Below the pieces are notes generated by a model. That model was not told the DNA's origin. It made no database searches and was given only the letters and a program-made list of their open reading frames with translations. This document shows, in pieces, positions 8,381-16,251 of a DNA stretch of 64,000 nt (the first letter of the stretch is position 1; the number at the start of each line of letters is the position of its first letter). Made by a program: the position numbers and the translations under genes. Source of the DNA: Verrucomicrobiia bacterium (GTDB taxonomy: Bacteria; Verrucomicrobiota; Verrucomicrobiia; Opitutales; Opitutaceae); contig WYBX01000042.1 of NCBI GenBank assembly GCA_011525695.1, positions 1 through 64,000 of the forward strand, given 5' to 3'.

Positions 8381-9253
8381 ATGCGCCTGATCGACGCCCA
8401 TGTGCACCTTTACCCGGCGGAGGTGGACTGCGATCCCGCGGCGTGGGCGGAGGCGCGGGGTGAGCGGCACTGGGCGGTGCTCTGCACGCGCAAGCGCCGC
8501 GACGGCCGGCCGGTGCAGACGCTGCCGACGCTGCCAACGCTGCTCGCCGCGATGGACATCGCGGGAATCGAGCGCGCCGTCCTGCTCGGCTGGTATTGGG
8601 AGAATCCGGACACTTGCTTCGCGCAGAACCGGTTTTATGCCGACTGCGTCCGGGCACACCCGGATCGGCTTTCGGCCTTTGCGACCCTGCACCCGCGGGC
8701 GGGCGCCGAGGCGATGCGTGCCGAGCTGCGGCGCGCGCAGGCGGAAGGGCTGATTGGAGTGGGGGAACTGTCGCCGCATTCACAGCGGCATGCCATCGAC
8801 GACCCGGTGTTTCGGGAGATGCTCGGGCTGGCGGGTGAACTGGGCCTGCCCGTCAACCTCCACGTGACGGATCCGGACAGTCGCCCGTTCCCCGGGCGGA
8901 TCGAAACCCCGGCAGACGATTTCATCCAGCTGGCGCGGGCGTTCCCCGGGACCACCTTCATCCTGGCCCACTGGGGCGGATTGCATCCGCTGCGGGACGC
9001 GAGGTTCGCGACGCTGAACAATGTGTACTATGACACGGCGGCGTCACCGCTCCTTTATGATGCGAGCGTGTGGACCCGCGGCACGACGGCGCTGGGCGCG
9101 TCGCGGGTGCTGTTTGGCTCGGACTATCCGCTAAACCTTTATCCGAAGCTGGACGAGGTGCCGGGGCTGGTCCGGCTGGCGAACGAGGTGCGGGCCTCCG
9201 GAGTGTCCGCCGCGGTGCTGGGCGAGAATGCCGCGAGGTTGCTCGGGATCTGA
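8381..9253 (+). CDS. amidohydrolase family 2 (TIM-barrel metal-dependent hydrolase)
   Basis: 290 residues. It begins MRLIDAHVHLYP, the HxH metal motif of Amidohydro_2 proteins. Later metal or catalytic residues are visible in NLHVTD, ILAHWGG and LFGSDYPL. Related enzymes hydrolyse or decarboxylate small aromatic or lactone substrates. The divergent arrangement with a purine permease may hint at nucleobase catabolism, but that is only context. The start ATG follows GAGCCATAA; no strong ribosome-binding site is seen. Confidence 0.75.
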   Translation: MRLIDAHVHLYPAEVDCDPAAWAEARGERHWAVLCTRKRRDGRPVQTLPTLPTLLAAMDIAGIERAVLLGWYWENPDTCFAQNRFYADCVRAHPDRLSAFATLHPRAGAEAMRAELRRAQAEGLIGVGELSPHSQRHAIDDPVFREMLGLAGELGLPVNLHVTDPDSRPFPGRIETPADDFIQLARAFPGTTFILAHWGGLHPLRDARFATLNNVYYDTAASPLLYDASVWTRGTTALGASRVLFGSDYPLNLYPKLDEVPGLVRLANEVRASGVSAAVLGENAARLLGI

Positions 9254-9273
9254 AGCAAACCGCGCCGGACCCA

Positions 9274-9426
9274 TTCATGGAGGGACGCCCTCCGTGGCGT
9301 CCGCATTTCGGTCGGAATGACCTTCATGGAGGGACGCCCTCCGTGGCGTCCACAAACCCAATGTGGCATTCGTCCTGCGCAGCGCATCGATCATCATGGC
9401 CGTGACGGAGCACGGCCCTCCATGAA
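9274..9426. repeat. cluster of three CTCCGT-loop hairpins
   Basis: Forward copies at 9274-9302 and 9323-9351 share the stem GGACGCC/GGCGTCC. A reverse copy at 9398-9426 has the stem GGCCGTG/CACGGCC. The stretch from 9328 to 9426 (forward hairpin, about 46-bp spacer with CTGCGCAGCGC, reverse hairpin) is the same composite as at 50539-50636. Confidence 0.85.
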
Positions 9427-9473
9427 CCCAATCCTCGTATCAGGATTCAAAGGCTTCGCTTGACTTGTCCGGG

Positions 9474-10715
9474 CTATGCCCGCTCGAGGGCCCAGGGGAT
9501 GACGGGGCTTTGCGCGCCCGGCACGATGATCTGCAGCCCGGTGGTCAGTCCCGACGGCAGCGGCACCGGGATCGTGAGTACGGGCAGCCCGGCGATGCTT
9601 GCCGGCGCAGTGAGGACCAGGATCCGATTGCGATTTTCCAGCGTGCACTCCTGCTTGGTGAAGGCGGGCGCGGGTGAAGCCGGCAGGATCAGGAAATCGT
9701 AACGCGCAAAGAAGTTCGTCCATAACTCCCGCAGGCGACCGCGGGCCTCGTGGGCGCTCTGGAGTTGCGCCGCCGTGACCAGCTGCGCGCGGTTCAGCCG
9801 CTGCCAGACCGACGGATCGTAGCGTTCGCGGTACCGCTCCGCCCAGGATTGGTGCACCGCCCAGGCTTCATGGGCTACGATGATATTGTACATGTCCAAG
9901 AGCGGGGCGAATCCGGAGCGCAGCGCGTTGCCGGTGTCCTCATCGGTCACGGCATCGAAGCGCCGCGCGGCTTCCCGGCAGGCGCGGGCGACCTCGACGT
10001 GCAGGCCGGGCATCTCCAGATAGCAGCCGCGAGCGCTGGCCGCAGCCGGAGCCAATCCCAGCAGCGCCGCGATGGCCGCCCGCATGTCCCCAGCCGTGCG
10101 CGTGAACCAGCCGGCCGTATCCATGCTTGGGGAAAGGGCGATGGCATCGGTGATCCAGGGATGGCCGGGCAGATGCCGAAAACCGTGGAGACCGCAGAAG
10201 GCGGCGGGCAGCCGCACGGAGCCGCCGGTGTCCGATCCGAAGGCCAGCGGCACGACGCCGGCCGCGACGAGGGCGGCCGAGCCGCTGCTGGAACCGCCGG
10301 TGGTCCGGCCCGGAAAATGCGGGTGCTCGGCATCACCATAATGCGCATTCTCGCCGGTGATTCCGTAGGCGAACTCGTGCATCTGCGACTTCCCCGCCAT
10401 GACGGCCCCCGCCTGACGGGCGGTGGCGACAAGCGCGGAATCCGAGCGGGGAGTGGGCCGGACTTCCGGCAGGAAGGTCGAGCCGGCGAAGGTCGGCCGG
10501 CCAGCGACGTCGAACAGATCCTTGACGAAGCAGGGGACCCGGCCGAGCGGGGCGGAGACCGCGGCGCGCTCGAAGGCCGCTGTCAGTTCGCTCTCGGGTT
10601 CCAGCTGGGCAATGGTGGCTCGCTGTTGGGCGGGGGAAAGCCGGGCACGGGCGCGGGCGTGGACTTCACGGGCGGCGGCGGTGGGGGACAGTTGCTGCCA
10701 GTCGGCAAAGGTCAT
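9474..10715 (-). CDS. amidase signature family enzyme
   Basis: 413 residues. The amidase signature triad is complete: Lys65 in VKDLFD, the cis-Ser region TTGGSSSGS (139-146) and nucleophile Ser166 in SDTGGSVRLP. Enzymes of this fold hydrolyse amides in the cytoplasm (GatA, AtzE, FAAH groups). GatA is unlikely because no gatB or gatC neighbour is present. The ATG at 10715 gives a conventional N-terminus; the open frame upstream runs into the repeat region at 10.8 kb. It is divergent from ridA at 11058. The natural substrate is unknown. Confidence 0.82.
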   Translation of the reverse strand: MTFADWQQLSPTAAAREVHARARARLSPAQQRATIAQLEPESELTAAFERAAVSAPLGRVPCFVKDLFDVAGRPTFAGSTFLPEVRPTPRSDSALVATARQAGAVMAGKSQMHEFAYGITGENAHYGDAEHPHFPGRTTGGSSSGSAALVAAGVVPLAFGSDTGGSVRLPAAFCGLHGFRHLPGHPWITDAIALSPSMDTAGWFTRTAGDMRAAIAALLGLAPAAASARGCYLEMPGLHVEVARACREAARRFDAVTDEDTGNALRSGFAPLLDMYNIIVAHEAWAVHQSWAERYRERYDPSVWQRLNRAQLVTAAQLQSAHEARGRLRELWTNFFARYDFLILPASPAPAFTKQECTLENRNRILVLTAPASIAGLPVLTIPVPLPSGLTTGLQIIVPGAQSPVIPWALERA

Positions 10716-10816
10716 GCCGGCACTGTGGCGTGCAGCCGGTCGGAGGCAATGCCCGGTATTTCCCGGCATGGACGTCAGGACTTGCCCCATCGCCCGGGCG
10801 GCACCGGAGGTTCCGA

Positions 10817-11000
10817 CGTGGGACATGATCCCACGCGAACCACTCATATACCATGATCATGGTGGATCTGTGGTGATTCACCCGTGGAGCGGATGCGTCC
10901 CTGGATCGCTTTCCCCGCCGCCGTTCTCGCTTCCTCCTCGAACGAGCGAACCACTCATATACCATGATCATGGTCGATCTGTGGTTGTTCACCCGCGGAG
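10817..11000. promoter_or_regulatory. nested palindromes and two direct repeats between amidase and ridA
   Basis: A palindrome CGTGGGA/TCCCACG lies at 10817-10835. Two direct copies of a roughly 53-bp unit (10835-10887 and 10946-10998) each contain the perfect 12-bp palindrome CCATGATCATGG (10851-10862 and 10962-10973), with outer arms AACCAC and GTGGT. Palindrome centres are 111 bp apart. The whole 342-base intergenic region (10716-11057) holds no other feature I can see. Function as an operator is inferred only. Confidence 0.5.
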
Positions 11001-11057
11001 GCGCTGGCCAAAATAATTGCTTTCCGCGCAGCCTTCACCGGCTCAGCGTTCCTTGGC

Positions 11058-11519
11058 ATGAATCCAGAAGCGAAACTCGCCGAACTCGGATTGACTCTTC
11101 CGCCGCCGCCCTCAGCTGCCGGCAGCTACGTGCCCACGGTCCGCACCGGGAACCTGCTCTACTGCGCCGGCACGATTTGCTTCCTCGATGGGAAGCTCAC
11201 CCATAGCGGGCAGGTTGGGAAGGAGCAGACGGTGCAGACCGGTTACAAGTCCGCGGAAGTCTGCGCCCTGAACACGCTGGCCAACATCAAGGCCGCCACC
11301 GGCTCGCTGGATCGGGTCGCGCGCATCGTCTTCGTCAGCGGGTTCGTCAACGCGGTGGACGGGTTTGTCGAGAGTCCCGCGGTCATCAACGGGGCGAGCG
11401 ATCTTTTCGTGAAGGTGTTTGGCGAGGCCGGAAAGCACGCGCGAGCGGCGGTGGCGGTCAACGGGCTGCCGCGCGGATCGACGACCGAAGTACAGGTGAT
11501 CGTGGAGTTGAAGGCCTGA
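11058..11519 (+). CDS. RidA family protein (YjgF/UK114)
   Basis: 153 residues matching the RidA/YER057c subgroup with an N-terminal extension: KLAELGLTLPPPPS then NLLYCAGTICFLDGKL, the hydrophobic FVSGFVNAVDGF segment and the terminal STTEVQVIVELKA. RidA proteins hydrolyse reactive enamine/imine intermediates from PLP enzymes. This subgroup is distinct from canonical RidA, whose catalytic Arg is near position 105, so activity is uncertain. Preceded by the double palindromic repeat and followed 109 bp later by the export gene cluster. Confidence 0.85.
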   Translation: MNPEAKLAELGLTLPPPPSAAGSYVPTVRTGNLLYCAGTICFLDGKLTHSGQVGKEQTVQTGYKSAEVCALNTLANIKAATGSLDRVARIVFVSGFVNAVDGFVESPAVINGASDLFVKVFGEAGKHARAAVAVNGLPRGSTTEVQVIVELKA

Positions 11520-11628
11520 GCCGACCGCATATTTGATCCGATCGCTGGTTCCTGGGCGCCGGTAAAATATCGGCGAACTGAAATCTAGTGCTTGTATCCC
11601 TGCCGGCGACGAATTCTCGTGCGTGAAC

Positions 11629-13362
11629 ATGCCCGCCCACTTCCCCTCGCTTCCGGGTAGCATGATGCTTGCGGCCGGACTGGCTGGATTCATCGTGCCG
11701 TCCGCATCCGCCCAAAGCAGCGTCCCGGCGCCGATTGTGCCCCCGGGAGCGATCGGTCTCGAGGAGTACATGACCCGGGTGGTGGAGCACAACGAGTCGG
11801 TGCAGGCCCGGCTGCTGGCGTTTCACGCCGCGCGCAGCCAGCGGCGGGCGGAGAATGGCGGATTCGAGCCCGCGCTCGTCACGACGGGCGGTTACATCGA
11901 CACGGAACAGCCGAACACGATCGAGATCGAGCGGAGCCTCCGCAGCGGCGGGATTTTCACGGAGCGCAACCAGAATTACAGTTCCGCGATCGAGATGCAG
12001 ACGCCGCTCGGCACCCGGCTCCGGCTCGGTGCCTCGGCGGGCGAACTGATCAACAACATCCAGCGCACGGTGATCGTCGACCTGGAGGCGGAGTACGAGA
12101 CCCAGGTGGGCCTGACCATCGAGCAGCCGCTGCTGCGCGGCGGCGGCCGGGCGGCGAACCTGGCGGCGCTCCGGCTGGCGGCGCGCGGTTCCGAGATTGC
12201 CTACCAGGAATACCGGCGGCAGCTGATGAATGTCGTCGCGGAAGCGGAGCTGGCGTACTGGCAGCTGTATTATGCCCAGCAGGAGGAGCGGCTGGGCGCG
12301 GAATCGGTCGCGCTGGCCCGGACGCTGGTGCAGGACACCACCGCCGCGCTCGAGGCCGGTCGTGGCTCGAGGCTCGATGTCCTCGAGGCCGAGGCGGGGC
12401 TGGCGCTGCGGCGTTCGCGTGAAAGCCTGGCACGGCAGCGGCGGCTCGAGGCGGCCAACCGGCTGGCGGCATTCTTCGGCGGCGGCGGACGGCAGTCCGG
12501 GCCGGAACTGACGGCGGCCGAAGCGCCGCTGCTGCGCCGTGTCACGGTGGTGGCGGAGGAGGGCGAGCGGGTGGCCCAGGCCATGAACCCGGATTTCCTC
12601 CGCGCGATGTCGCAGGTCGGCCAGGAGATGATCCGGGTTGGCTATGCCCGGAACCAGCGGCTGCCGCAGCTCGATTTGAAGACGAGTTTTGCAGCGAGCG
12701 GGCTGGGGTTCGACTGGACCAGTTCCTGGCGCGACGTCGAGAAGCAGAATTTCCCCACCTGGACGGTCGGGTTGGAATTGCGGGTGCCGCTTTTCGGGAA
12801 TCTGCGCGGGCGCAACGAGCACCGGGCGGCGCAGCTGCGCTTGCTGCAGGCGCAGCGGATCGCGGCCGATGTGACGACCCAGCTGCGCACGGGAATGGAT
12901 TCGGTGACGCAGCGCGTCGATGCCGCCTTCACGGCGGCGCAGAGTTACCAGGCGGTGGTCGAGTTCCGGTCGAGCCTGCTCCAGACCCGGCTGCAAGGCC
13001 GCGAGGTCGGCCGGCTCGACAGTCGCAGCGTGCTGGAGGCGGAACAGGAGCTGTTCGCGGCGCGACTCGAGGAATTGCAGAGCGCGATCGAGTACCAGCG
13101 GGCGCTGCTCGATCTGCAGTTGATGTCCGGCAGCCTGCTGCAGGCGCGCGGGATTGAACTGGGTTTTGCGGAACTCGAGGAGCGGACCCAGCAATGGATC
13201 AAGGACCCGCTCCAGTCGATGCCGGCGCTGCGGTATACGACCGCATCCTTCACCCGCTGGCCAACCCAGCCGCCCGAGGCCTTCGTGGGCGAACCTGATC
13301 CGAGCTATCCCTGGCGGCTGCGGTTGACGCAGCCATGGCCGTGGCAGGGGGCGAAGGACTGA
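11629..13362 (+). CDS. TolC-family outer membrane protein
   Basis: 577 residues. Signal peptide (SMMLAAGLAGFIVPSASA), then an outer-membrane efflux (OEP) fold: alternating amphipathic strands and long Ala/Glu/Arg-rich helices, for example VVAEAELAYWQLYYAQQEERLGAESVALARTLVQ and a second copy near SVTQRVDAAFTAAQSYQAVVEFRSSLLQ, as expected for two internal repeats. It would form the trimeric outer-membrane channel of an exporter. First gene of a co-directional run through 20390. A GTG six bases upstream (11623) is an alternative start. Confidence 0.88.
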   Translation: MPAHFPSLPGSMMLAAGLAGFIVPSASAQSSVPAPIVPPGAIGLEEYMTRVVEHNESVQARLLAFHAARSQRRAENGGFEPALVTTGGYIDTEQPNTIEIERSLRSGGIFTERNQNYSSAIEMQTPLGTRLRLGASAGELINNIQRTVIVDLEAEYETQVGLTIEQPLLRGGGRAANLAALRLAARGSEIAYQEYRRQLMNVVAEAELAYWQLYYAQQEERLGAESVALARTLVQDTTAALEAGRGSRLDVLEAEAGLALRRSRESLARQRRLEAANRLAAFFGGGGRQSGPELTAAEAPLLRRVTVVAEEGERVAQAMNPDFLRAMSQVGQEMIRVGYARNQRLPQLDLKTSFAASGLGFDWTSSWRDVEKQNFPTWTVGLELRVPLFGNLRGRNEHRAAQLRLLQAQRIAADVTTQLRTGMDSVTQRVDAAFTAAQSYQAVVEFRSSLLQTRLQGREVGRLDSRSVLEAEQELFAARLEELQSAIEYQRALLDLQLMSGSLLQARGIELGFAELEERTQQWIKDPLQSMPALRYTTASFTRWPTQPPEAFVGEPDPSYPWRLRLTQPWPWQGAKD

Positions 13363-13442
13363 GGACGAAGGACCAGGGACCAGGGACGAAGGACCAAGGA
13401 CGAAGGACCAGGGACCAGGGATTAAGGACCAGGGATTAAGGA
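13362..13442 (+). repeat. degenerate heptamer tandem repeat (about 11.5 units)
   Basis: Eleven consecutive 7-base units of consensus RGGAYNA (AGGACGA, AGGACCA, GGGACCA, GGGATTA types) begin on the last base of the tolC stop codon and end just before the next reading frame. Confidence 0.9.
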
Positions 13443-13544
13443 ATGCAGAAAGGCCGGCAGCCGGAAACAAAAAGACTGGGTTCGGACGAATCCTGCCCCA
13501 AGAATGCGCACACCCTTTTGGCCGCAGTAGGCGACACCACCCAC

Positions 13545-14318
13545 ATGCATAGCGATCGTCGGAAATCAGAATTCAACCATTCTTGGCGGGGCGTCATCGC
13601 CGCTGGCAGGGCGGCGGCGGTTTCCGCCGGGCTCTGGCTGGCGGGAACTGCGGCGGCATCCACGACTGTCCAATGCCTGACCGAGCCGATCGGCGACGTG
13701 GAGATGACGGCGCCGGTGGCGGGAACCGTTGCCATCATTCATCATGGGGAGGGCACGTTCGTCGAAGCCGGGACGGTGGTGCTGGAACTCGAGTCGCGGG
13801 TGGAGCAACTGGACCTCGAGCGGCGGACGGTGCAGGTCGAAACCCTCGAAGCCGAGCTGGCCCGTTCCGAGACGCTGTTGAAGAACACCAGTTCGATTTC
13901 ACGGGAGGAAGTCGACCGGAAACGGGGCGAGGTGCGGGTGGCGGCCGTGGAAATGGCGCTGGCGCGGGAAGCCCTGGCGAAACGCCGGATCACGGCCCCG
14001 TTTGCCGGGGTGGTGACGCTGCTGCCGGTCGAGGTGGGGGAGTATTGCCAGCCGCCGCGGATCCTGCTGCGGCTGGTCGATTCCCGGCAGTTTTACGCCG
14101 TGGCAAACATCGATCCTGCCGCAGCCAACACGCTGAAGCTTGGCACCCCGGTCCGGCTCGATGTGGGCGTCGGCCGGCCGGAGTGGTTTGAGGGGAAGAT
14201 CGTGTTCATCTCCCCGGTCGTCGACCAGGCCAGCGGGTTGCTGCGGATCAAGGCGCTGTTCGCGAATCCCGACGGCCGGTTGCGTCCAGGGATCGCGGGG
14301 CAACTCAATCTTCCCTAA
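13545..14318 (+). CDS. periplasmic adaptor (HlyD/MFP family)
   Basis: About 257 residues from the chosen ATG, which starts a signal peptide (VIAAGRAAAVSAGLWLAGTAAA). The mature protein has a lipoyl/barrel half (APVAGTVAIIHHGEGTFVEAGTVVLELE), a short coiled coil with LEAELARSETLLK, the second lipoyl half (ITAPFAGVVTLLPVEVGEYC) and a beta barrel. This is the minimal layout of RND/ABC-type membrane fusion proteins that bridge inner-membrane pump and TolC. The frame is open from 13443, giving a 291-residue alternative with no good signal peptide. The next gene starts 11 bases after the stop. Confidence 0.85.
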   Translation: MHSDRRKSEFNHSWRGVIAAGRAAAVSAGLWLAGTAAASTTVQCLTEPIGDVEMTAPVAGTVAIIHHGEGTFVEAGTVVLELESRVEQLDLERRTVQVETLEAELARSETLLKNTSSISREEVDRKRGEVRVAAVEMALAREALAKRRITAPFAGVVTLLPVEVGEYCQPPRILLRLVDSRQFYAVANIDPAAANTLKLGTPVRLDVGVGRPEWFEGKIVFISPVVDQASGLLRIKALFANPDGRLRPGIAGQLNLP

Positions 14319-14329
14319 ATCACCTCCCG

Positions 14330-16192
14330 ATGGCCAACGACTTCGAGGCGGCGGATCCGTTCAGTGATGCCTTGGGCAAGCTCTCCGCGCTGAGGCGGTT
14401 TTCCGGCCCGCCTGGCGTCTTCTGGCAGTCGTACGTGGATGCGCTGGTCGCGGTGACGGGGGCGCGGTTCGGGCTTGTGGCACGGCGGCGTGAAGGCGAG
14501 GCGCCGGGTTGGCGGAAGGTCGTCTCCTCGCCGGCCAACCTGGGAGGCGATGGGTTCAAGATCTTCTTCGCCGGGGTGGAAGGGCTGTGCGATGGTGCGC
14601 TGGAGAAGGGCGACGCGACGCGCGAGTTCGGTGGTACGAAGGATGACAGCGGGTCCGAGGTGGGGATCGCCGTGCGGCTCGAGACCGGCCGGCCGAACGA
14701 GCGCTGGGTCGCAGTGTTTCTCCTCTCGGGCGCTTCGGTGCCGGGTCCGGCCGAAGCCCTGAAGCGGCTGCGGCTGGCAAATTGCCTGCCAGGGGATGTC
14801 CAGCATTTCCAGTCGTCGAACCGCGCGCCGGGCGCGGCGGCGCAGGCGGCCTCCGTGCTGGATTTCATTGTCCTGCTCGATACGCAAAAGCGGTTTGTCG
14901 CCATGGCGATGACGCTGGTGAACGAGCTGGCCGGCCGGCATCATTGCGAGCGGGTCAGCCTGGGCTGGGAGGAACGCGGTTACGTGCGACTGGTGGCGAT
15001 CAGCCACACGGACAAATTCGAGCGGAAGATGGAGGCGGTGAAGGCGCTCGAGCTCGCGATGGAGGAGTCCTTCGACCAGGACGAGGAGATTTACTGGCCG
15101 CCGCTGGACGGGGAGACGCTGATCACGCGGGATCATGGCCGGTTTGCCGAGGCGCAGGCGGCCCGGCACCTGTGCTCGATCCCACTGCGGGTCGATGCGC
15201 GTCCGGTCGGGGTGGTGACCCTGGAGCGGAATGCCGACGCCTTTCTCGAGGATGAAATCCGGCTGCTGCGGCTGGCGGCCGATCTGGCAACCCCGCGGCT
15301 GGCCGACCTGAAGCTGCGCGACCGTTGGTTCGGCGCGCGCTGGGCGCACGATGCGCGGGAGCGGGCCGCGCAGTTCCTCGGCCCGGATCACACGTGGTCC
15401 AAGATTATGGCGATCGGCGGCGCGATTGCACTGGCGGTGCTCTTCTTCGGGCGAATCCAGTACCGGGTGGAGGCGCCCTTCATCCTGCGCACGGAGAACG
15501 TGGCTTATCTTTCGGCGCCCTTCAACGGGTTCATCGCCGAGGTCGACGTCGAGATCGGCGACACCGTGAAGCGGGAGCAGCGGCTGCTCGGGCTCGACCA
15601 GCGGGATCTGCTGCTCGAGGAGGGGGGAGCGGCGGCGGATCTGGCGCGGTACCGTCGCGAGGAGGAAAAGGCCCGTGCGGCAAACGAGCTCGCCGAGATG
15701 CGGATCAGCCAGGCGCAGGCGGAACAGGCGCGCGTCCGGCTCGAACTCGTGCGCTATCAACTTTCCCAGGCGGAGATCAAGAGCCCCTTCGATGCGATCG
15801 TGGTCGAGGGCGATTTGAAGAAGCGGCTGGGGGCGCCGGTCCAGCAGGGCGACATCCTGTTCAAGGTGGCGCGGCTCGACCGGCTTTATGTGGAGGGCAG
15901 GGTGCACGAGCGGGACATCCACGAGGTGGAGGCCGGTGCCGCGGTCGATATCGCGTTTGCGAGCCAGCCCAAGGACACCTTTCACGCGAAGGTGATCCTG
16001 ATCGAGCCGGTTGCGGTCACGCAGGACCAGGAAAACCAGTTTGTGGTCCGCTGTGAACTGGCGGGGGCTCCGGCCGACTGGTGGCGGCCGGGGATGACGG
16101 GAGTGGCGAAAGTGGAGGCGGGCCGGCGGACCTTTGCGTGGATTCTCTTCCACCGGACGATCGATTTCCTGAGGCTGCTCCTATGGTGGTAG
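14330..16192 (+). CDS. GAF-domain/HlyD fusion protein
   Basis: 620 residues. Residues 185-325 look like a GAF domain (VNELAGRHHCERVSLGWEE, then IPLRVDARPVGVVTLER). One transmembrane helix follows at about 358-373 (IMAIGGAIALAVLFFG). Residues 379-600 are an HlyD-type adaptor: APFNGFIAEVDVEIGDTVKREQRL, coiled coil around EEKARAANELAEMRISQAQAEQ, KSPFDAIVVEGDLKKRLGAPVQQGD, then barrel domain. Topology would put the GAF part in the cytoplasm and the adaptor in the periplasm, so a cytoplasmic ligand or interaction could be sensed by the exporter. Residues 1-180 resemble no family I know but may be a second, diverged GAF-like unit. Confidence 0.8.
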   Translation: MANDFEAADPFSDALGKLSALRRFSGPPGVFWQSYVDALVAVTGARFGLVARRREGEAPGWRKVVSSPANLGGDGFKIFFAGVEGLCDGALEKGDATREFGGTKDDSGSEVGIAVRLETGRPNERWVAVFLLSGASVPGPAEALKRLRLANCLPGDVQHFQSSNRAPGAAAQAASVLDFIVLLDTQKRFVAMAMTLVNELAGRHHCERVSLGWEERGYVRLVAISHTDKFERKMEAVKALELAMEESFDQDEEIYWPPLDGETLITRDHGRFAEAQAARHLCSIPLRVDARPVGVVTLERNADAFLEDEIRLLRLAADLATPRLADLKLRDRWFGARWAHDARERAAQFLGPDHTWSKIMAIGGAIALAVLFFGRIQYRVEAPFILRTENVAYLSAPFNGFIAEVDVEIGDTVKREQRLLGLDQRDLLLEEGGAAADLARYRREEEKARAANELAEMRISQAQAEQARVRLELVRYQLSQAEIKSPFDAIVVEGDLKKRLGAPVQQGDILFKVARLDRLYVEGRVHERDIHEVEAGAAVDIAFASQPKDTFHAKVILIEPVAVTQDQENQFVVRCELAGAPADWWRPGMTGVAKVEAGRRTFAWILFHRTIDFLRLLLWW

Positions 16193-16251
16193 GCAGCACT
16201 TGGCAGCCGGCATGGCCATTTCCACCCTGAATCAACCGTCGCGATTTTCCC

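Noticed and set aside
13362..13442. Short regular repeat as possible CRISPR array
   Set aside because: Units are contiguous heptamers with no unique spacers and no cas genes nearby.
11458..13470. 670-codon open frame antisense to tolC
   Set aside because: Same base-composition artefact. It is Arg/Pro/Gln-rich with no recognisable domain, while the sense strand encodes a clear TolC protein with signal peptide.
16190..16215. TAGGCAGCACTTGGCAGCC after the GAF-HlyD gene as another stop-supplying element
   Set aside because: Starts with TAG, but the GTCGGACTT core and inverted arm are missing; similarity could be chance.
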